From DTSX01 sp964633465 (GTDB lineage: Bacteria; Pseudomonadota; Gammaproteobacteria; Steroidobacterales; UBA11654), in the NCBI GenBank assembly GCA_964633465.1, contig CAZWGB010000027.1, positions 1-17,686 on the forward strand: a stretch of DNA of 17,686 nt. Reading direction: 5' to 3'. The notes below the pieces were generated by a model. The model saw only the letters and a program-made list of their open reading frames with translations, was not told the origin of the DNA and made no database searches. This document shows, piece after piece, positions 14,788 through 17,686 of the stretch (within the stretch, counting starts at the first letter, position 1; each line of letters begins with the position of its first letter). The translations under genes and the position numbers were made by a program.

Positions 14788-15870
14788 CTATTTACTTTGT
14801 AAAAAAGAAATTACTTTCTTATTAACTTCCTCTGGTTGATCATAGATTGCTGCATGTCCAGCATCATTGATGATTTCTACATCTATAGTTGGAATGAGTT
14901 TTTTAATTTTTTTTGCCACTTTCTTTGGATTATAAAGGACTTCATATTCTCCAAATATTAACAGTCCTCGGTTTTGAAAACGCATTAGACGTTTTTTTTC
15001 AACGGTAAAGAAAAATTTTCCAATGACTCGAAGGCCTTTGATTAGGCTAATTCTGGAAGTTTTCTCATTGTAAATACCAAGGGATTTGTCAACACGGTAA
15101 AAACGTGTACATAAAGCCATACCTCTAGCTAACTGTCTATCGAATGATCCAAATGATTTGCCAGCCCTTGGTTTGGAAAATGATGATGCCGTTAACTCGC
15201 CTTCCAAAACATCTGCATCCTTTTTCTTGGCCATTGCTCTGGAAAACCATTGATGAAAAGGTAGCCTTGCCCGTGCTAAACCAGTAGGTCCACACATAAC
15301 TACCCTATCAATTAAACCTGATTTTAGAATTGCAACATCCATAGCTGTTGTGGCACCAGTACTTACACCAATACAGTGTGGTTTATGAAGTCCTAAATTT
15401 TGGACCACATCCTGAAACCAATTAGAGTAGTCATCATTGAAAACAGATGGTGGATTTGGATCACTTTTTCCAGGTTGCCCAACTATGTCAAGTGCAAAAA
15501 CCCTAAAATGTTTGGATAATTCGTTGATCTGGTGACGCCACAATGGTGCACAACCTGCAATACCAGGAATCAACAAGACTGGTTTAGCTTTTATATCACC
15601 AGCAACAATAGTGTGTGTTTGACCAAATCTTGTCTCCACAAACAAAGATTTGTGGTCAACTGTAATTTCATTTTTTAATTGCTCATACCAAGACATAATC
15701 TTTTGATGTCCCTGCAATGATTTGTAAAGTTTCAGATTTTTGTCAGAGCCAGACACAACAGTGGATGTTGTGTCTGTCTCTGTTGGACCTGATGCAATAT
15801 AGGGGGAAGCAGCTAGTCCTGTCTTATTTACTGTTTGGCGCGGATACTTTTTCAATTTTAAACTTTTCAT
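14788..15870 (-). CDS. Alpha/beta hydrolase with N-terminal extension
   Basis: A 360-residue cytosolic alpha/beta hydrolase. Residues 1 to about 75 are an extension without recognisable motif (basic start, then a Thr/Ser-rich segment); the hydrolase core follows. The oxyanion-hole motif is LLIPGIAGCAPLWRHQ (99-114), the nucleophile elbow G-V-S-T-G with Ser170, and the catalytic His339 in DAGHAAIYDQP. The acid position after strand 6 reads FGEYEVLYNP, so Glu308 or Glu310 replaces the usual Asp. Substrate unknown; esters, lactones or C-C bonds are all possible for the fold. It is the first gene of a run with hupE and DUF6512 and is divergent from the MttB gene across 129 bp. No good ribosome-binding site precedes the ATG; a shorter protein starting downstream cannot be excluded. 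Confidence 0.88.
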   Translation of the reverse strand: MKSLKLKKYPRQTVNKTGLAASPYIASGPTETDTTSTVVSGSDKNLKLYKSLQGHQKIMSWYEQLKNEITVDHKSLFVETRFGQTHTIVAGDIKAKPVLLIPGIAGCAPLWRHQINELSKHFRVFALDIVGQPGKSDPNPPSVFNDDYSNWFQDVVQNLGLHKPHCIGVSTGATTAMDVAILKSGLIDRVVMCGPTGLARARLPFHQWFSRAMAKKKDADVLEGELTASSFSKPRAGKSFGSFDRQLARGMALCTRFYRVDKSLGIYNEKTSRISLIKGLRVIGKFFFTVEKKRLMRFQNRGLLIFGEYEVLYNPKKVAKKIKKLIPTIDVEIINDAGHAAIYDQPEEVNKKVISFLQSK

Positions 15871-15906
15871 GACTGAAAAAAATTTATTAGTAAAAAATAT
15901 TTCTTA

Positions 15907-15934
15907 TTTACAGTACATACGGCGTTTCTATACA
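15907..15934 (+). promoter_or_regulatory. Candidate sigma70 promoter of the MttB-family gene
   Basis: TTTACA (15907-15912, five of six to TTGACA) is followed after 16 bases by TATACA (15929-15934, four of six). Initiation near 15942 would leave a leader of about 58 bases carrying the inverted repeats before the ATG. It lies in the 129-bp divergent region shared with the alpha/beta hydrolase, for which I see no convincing promoter of its own. Confidence 0.4.
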
Positions 15935-15972
15935 TATAGATTCATTTATTTGTCGTAAGATGTAATCCTGAA

Positions 15973-15996
15973 TGAAAATTTTCAAACTGTTGAAAA
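15973..15996 (+). repeat. Overlapping inverted repeats in the MttB leader
   Basis: TGAAAATTTTCA (15973-15984) is a perfect 12-bp palindrome. Its right half also pairs with the next copy: TTTTCAA-ACTG-TTGAAAA (15979-15996) is a 7-bp stem with a 4-base loop. The two pairings exclude each other in RNA, and the second ends three bases before ATG 16000, where a ribosome-binding site would be expected and is absent. As DNA it could equally be a repressor site. Confidence 0.45.
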
Positions 15997-15999
15997 TCT

Positions 16000-17517
16000 A
16001 TGAGTCGAAGAAATAAAAGGAAGAAATTAACGAAGAAATCGATTGCTCAACTACCTTGGCAGGAAGTAGTAACAAAATTTTCTGCATTAGAAATCATCAG
16101 CCAAGATGAAATTGAATCCATTCATCATGCATCACTCGATGTTCTAGAAAGTGTTGGCATGAAAGTATTGCATCAAGAAGCGAGAAAGATTTTTAAAAAT
16201 GCTGGCTTGGATGTAGATGAATCTTCACAAATGGTCTATTTTGATCGTGATTTGGTATTAAACAAAATTATGGAGCCTCCAAAAGAATTTACCTTACGTG
16301 CAAGAAATCCAAAACGAGATTTAACCCTTGGACGAAACCATATCGTCTTTAGTGCAGTTGGTGGCCCAGCTTATTGCAGTGATCTTGATAAAGGGAGACG
16401 CAGAGGAAGCTTTGAGGATCTTCAGAATTACATGAAGCTCATTCAAAGTCTTAACATTATTCATCAAGAAGGCGGCATGTCATTCGAAATCATAGAAATG
16501 CCTCCAGAGACTAGATATCTTGATCTTTACTTAGCTCAATTTCAGCTATTGGACAAAAATTGTCAGTCATATCCTTTAGGCACAGAAAGAACCAAAGATT
16601 GCATTGATATGCACTGCATTGCTCTTGAATGTACAAAAGAGGAGCTCGCAAAAAAACCATCCGTTATGGGTATTATTAACACCAATTCCCCGATGCAACT
16701 TGATATCCCAATGTCGGAAGCAACCATAGAACTTGCAAAATCTGCACAGGTAACTTGCATAACTCCATTTACATTATCTGGAGCCATGGCGCCGATTAAG
16801 CAAGCCGGAACTTTGGTACAACAAAATGCTGAAGTCTTAGCTCTAGTAACATTAACTCAGTTGGTTCGTCGTGGTGCACCAATCATGTATGGTTCGTTCT
16901 CTTCGAATGTTGATATGAGATCTGGGTCTCCAGCTTTTGGTACTCCTGAATATATTCGATCCACGATTGCTAGTGGCCAACTTGCTAGATTCTACGGATT
17001 CCCTTATCGAAGCAGCAATACCAATTCTTCGAATACAGTGGATGCCCAAGCTGTATACGAAAGCTCAATGTCATTGTGGGCAACTGTTATGAGCCATGCA
17101 AACTTAGTTAATCATGCAGCAGGATGGCTTGAAAGTGGTTTAACAGCTTCATTTGAAAAACTGATTATCGATGCTGAAATGTTGCAAATAATTTCAGAAT
17201 CTTTGAAGCCTATTGAGGTTAATTCAGAGAATCTAGGAGTAGAGACTATAAAGAGTGTCGGACCTGGTGGGCATTTTTTTAATACTGATCAAACTATGAG
17301 TAGTTATGCAACCGAATTTTATACTCCCATGATTTCTGATTGGAATAATTTCGAAAATTGGGAAAAAAATGGGTCAATCACTACAATTGAACGTGCTAAC
17401 AAAGCATGGAAAACTCTGCTTAAGGAATACAAACAACCAAAATTAGATCCATCTGTTAATGAAGCTTTAATAGCATTTGTAGAAAAAAGAAAAGAAGAGA
17501 TCAATAATTCTCAATAA
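16000..17517 (+). CDS. Trimethylamine methyltransferase (MttB) family protein, non-pyrrolysine
   Basis: A full-length 505-residue member of the MttB superfamily. A basic N-terminal tail (MSRRNKRKKLTKK) precedes the usual start of the domain (DEIESIHHASLDVLESVGMKV, about 36-56). TIM-barrel segments follow, including VFSAVGGPAYCSD (116-128), GIINTNSPMQLD (224-235), YGSFSSNVDMRSGSPAFGTPEY (297-318) and the conserved VDAQAVYES (347-355). The frame has no in-frame TAG, so there is no pyrrolysine, unlike archaeal MttB. Pyrrolysine-free homologues include MtgB, which demethylates glycine betaine onto a corrinoid protein. Substrate here is unknown: betaine or another quaternary amine is likely (inference). 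No corrinoid protein or reactivase gene is in the window. The ATG has no Shine-Dalgarno sequence; overlapping inverted repeats sit there instead. The gene ends 8 bp before tRNA-Leu. Confidence 0.92.
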   Translation: MSRRNKRKKLTKKSIAQLPWQEVVTKFSALEIISQDEIESIHHASLDVLESVGMKVLHQEARKIFKNAGLDVDESSQMVYFDRDLVLNKIMEPPKEFTLRARNPKRDLTLGRNHIVFSAVGGPAYCSDLDKGRRRGSFEDLQNYMKLIQSLNIIHQEGGMSFEIIEMPPETRYLDLYLAQFQLLDKNCQSYPLGTERTKDCIDMHCIALECTKEELAKKPSVMGIINTNSPMQLDIPMSEATIELAKSAQVTCITPFTLSGAMAPIKQAGTLVQQNAEVLALVTLTQLVRRGAPIMYGSFSSNVDMRSGSPAFGTPEYIRSTIASGQLARFYGFPYRSSNTNSSNTVDAQAVYESSMSLWATVMSHANLVNHAAGWLESGLTASFEKLIIDAEMLQIISESLKPIEVNSENLGVETIKSVGPGGHFFNTDQTMSSYATEFYTPMISDWNNFENWEKNGSITTIERANKAWKTLLKEYKQPKLDPSVNEALIAFVEKRKEEINNSQ

Positions 17518-17525
17518 TCTAATTT

Positions 17526-17612
17526 TGGTGCCCAGGGCCGGACTCGAACCGGCACGAGAAAAATCTCAACGGATTTTAAGTCCGTAGCGTCTACCAATTC
17601 CGCCACCCGGGC
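17526..17612 (-). tRNA. tRNA-Leu(UAA)
   Basis: Read on the - strand, a class II tRNA of 87 bases including an encoded CCA. The acceptor is GCCCGGG paired with CCTGGGC (one G-U), the D-loop contains GGTAGAC, and the anticodon loop CTTAAAA gives anticodon TAA. A long variable arm (GAGA-TTTTT-CTC) and the T-loop TTCGAGT complete the fold. The 3' end lies 8 bp from the MttB stop on the opposite strand, and I see no terminator in that gap. It follows tRNA-Cys by 6 bp, in the order of the E. coli glyW-cysT-leuZ operon. Confidence 0.97.
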
Positions 17613-17618
17613 TCAAAA

Positions 17619-17686
17619 TGGAGGCAAGGATCGGAATCGAACCGACGTACACGGCTTTGCAGGCCGCTGCATAACCACTCTGCCAC
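17619..17686 (-). tRNA. tRNA-Cys(GCA), 5' end cut by the window edge
   Basis: Read on the - strand, the visible 68 bases cover everything after about the first six acceptor bases: D-arm with GTGGTTATGCAG, anticodon loop CTGCAAA (anticodon GCA), T-arm with GTTCGATTC, the acceptor 3' strand CCTTGCC, discriminator T and an encoded CCA. The missing 5' bases should complement CCTTGCC. It is transcribed before tRNA-Leu(UAA). Confidence 0.95.

Noticed and set aside
15871..15999. Possible cobalamin riboswitch between hydrolase/hupE and MttB
   Set aside because: The divergent gap is 129 bp, too short for the usual 150-200 base B12 element, and no B12-box-like sequence was seen.
16000..17517. Pyrrolysine codon in the MttB-family gene
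   Set aside because: The frame runs to a TAA without any in-frame TAG and the protein is full length.
17526..17686. tRNA genes as an integration site for a mobile element
   Set aside because: No integrase, no duplicated tRNA 3' end and no change in gene character nearby; both tRNAs look intact where visible.

Overview
The window is ordinary chromosomal DNA from a low-GC gammaproteobacterium, most likely a marine, fairly streamlined one. Three things suggest this: a complete, uninterrupted ccmABCDEFGHI cytochrome c maturation cluster in the gammaproteobacterial order; a BaeS/BaeR pair close to the E. coli proteins in sequence; and tRNA-Cys(GCA) followed by tRNA-Leu(UAA), the same order as E. 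coli glyW-cysT-leuZ. Genes are packed tightly, with stop/start overlaps and very short gaps. No stretch over 300 bases lacks a gene. I cannot name the genus. I see no insertion sequence, phage gene, integrase or CRISPR array.

Layout. On the + strand, 1-1030 holds the 3' end of an aldo/keto reductase gene and a MOSC-domain gene. Convergent to these (- strand, 3330 to 1027) is a run of glutathione S-transferase, DUF2855 oxidoreductase-like protein, a small exported protein, and a 27-residue membrane miniprotein whose ATG overlaps the preceding stop. From 10592 to 3411 (- strand) lies a zinc-free MDR oxidoreductase followed 13-37 bp later by ccmA, B, C, D, E, F, G, H and a short ccmI. CcmABCD/E load haem on CcmE, CcmF/H/I ligate it to apocytochrome, and CcmG/H keep the CXXCH cysteines reduced. 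The 54-codon ccmD is easy to miss and is reported here.

From 10674 to 13568 is an envelope-stress module. A Spy/CpxP-like periplasmic protein with a His-rich N-terminus and polybasic regions is divergent from baeS-baeR, with a BaeR-box-like sequence placed at -24 to -41 of a candidate spy promoter.

From 15870 to 13565 (- strand) is an alpha/beta hydrolase, an orphan HupE/UreJ metal permease and a DUF6512 membrane protein. Divergent from these is a full-length, non-pyrrolysine trimethylamine-methyltransferase (MttB) family gene (16000-17517). Since MttB-family enzymes work with a cobalt corrinoid partner, the adjacent HupE could supply cobalt; this is inference. The window ends in a tRNA-Leu and a truncated tRNA-Cys on the - strand.

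No dramatic new system is evident. The best leads are the coupled 27-aa miniprotein, the hydrolase/HupE/DUF6512-MttB neighbourhood, the loss of the switch histidine in CcmA, and the His-rich Spy-like protein under probable BaeR control.
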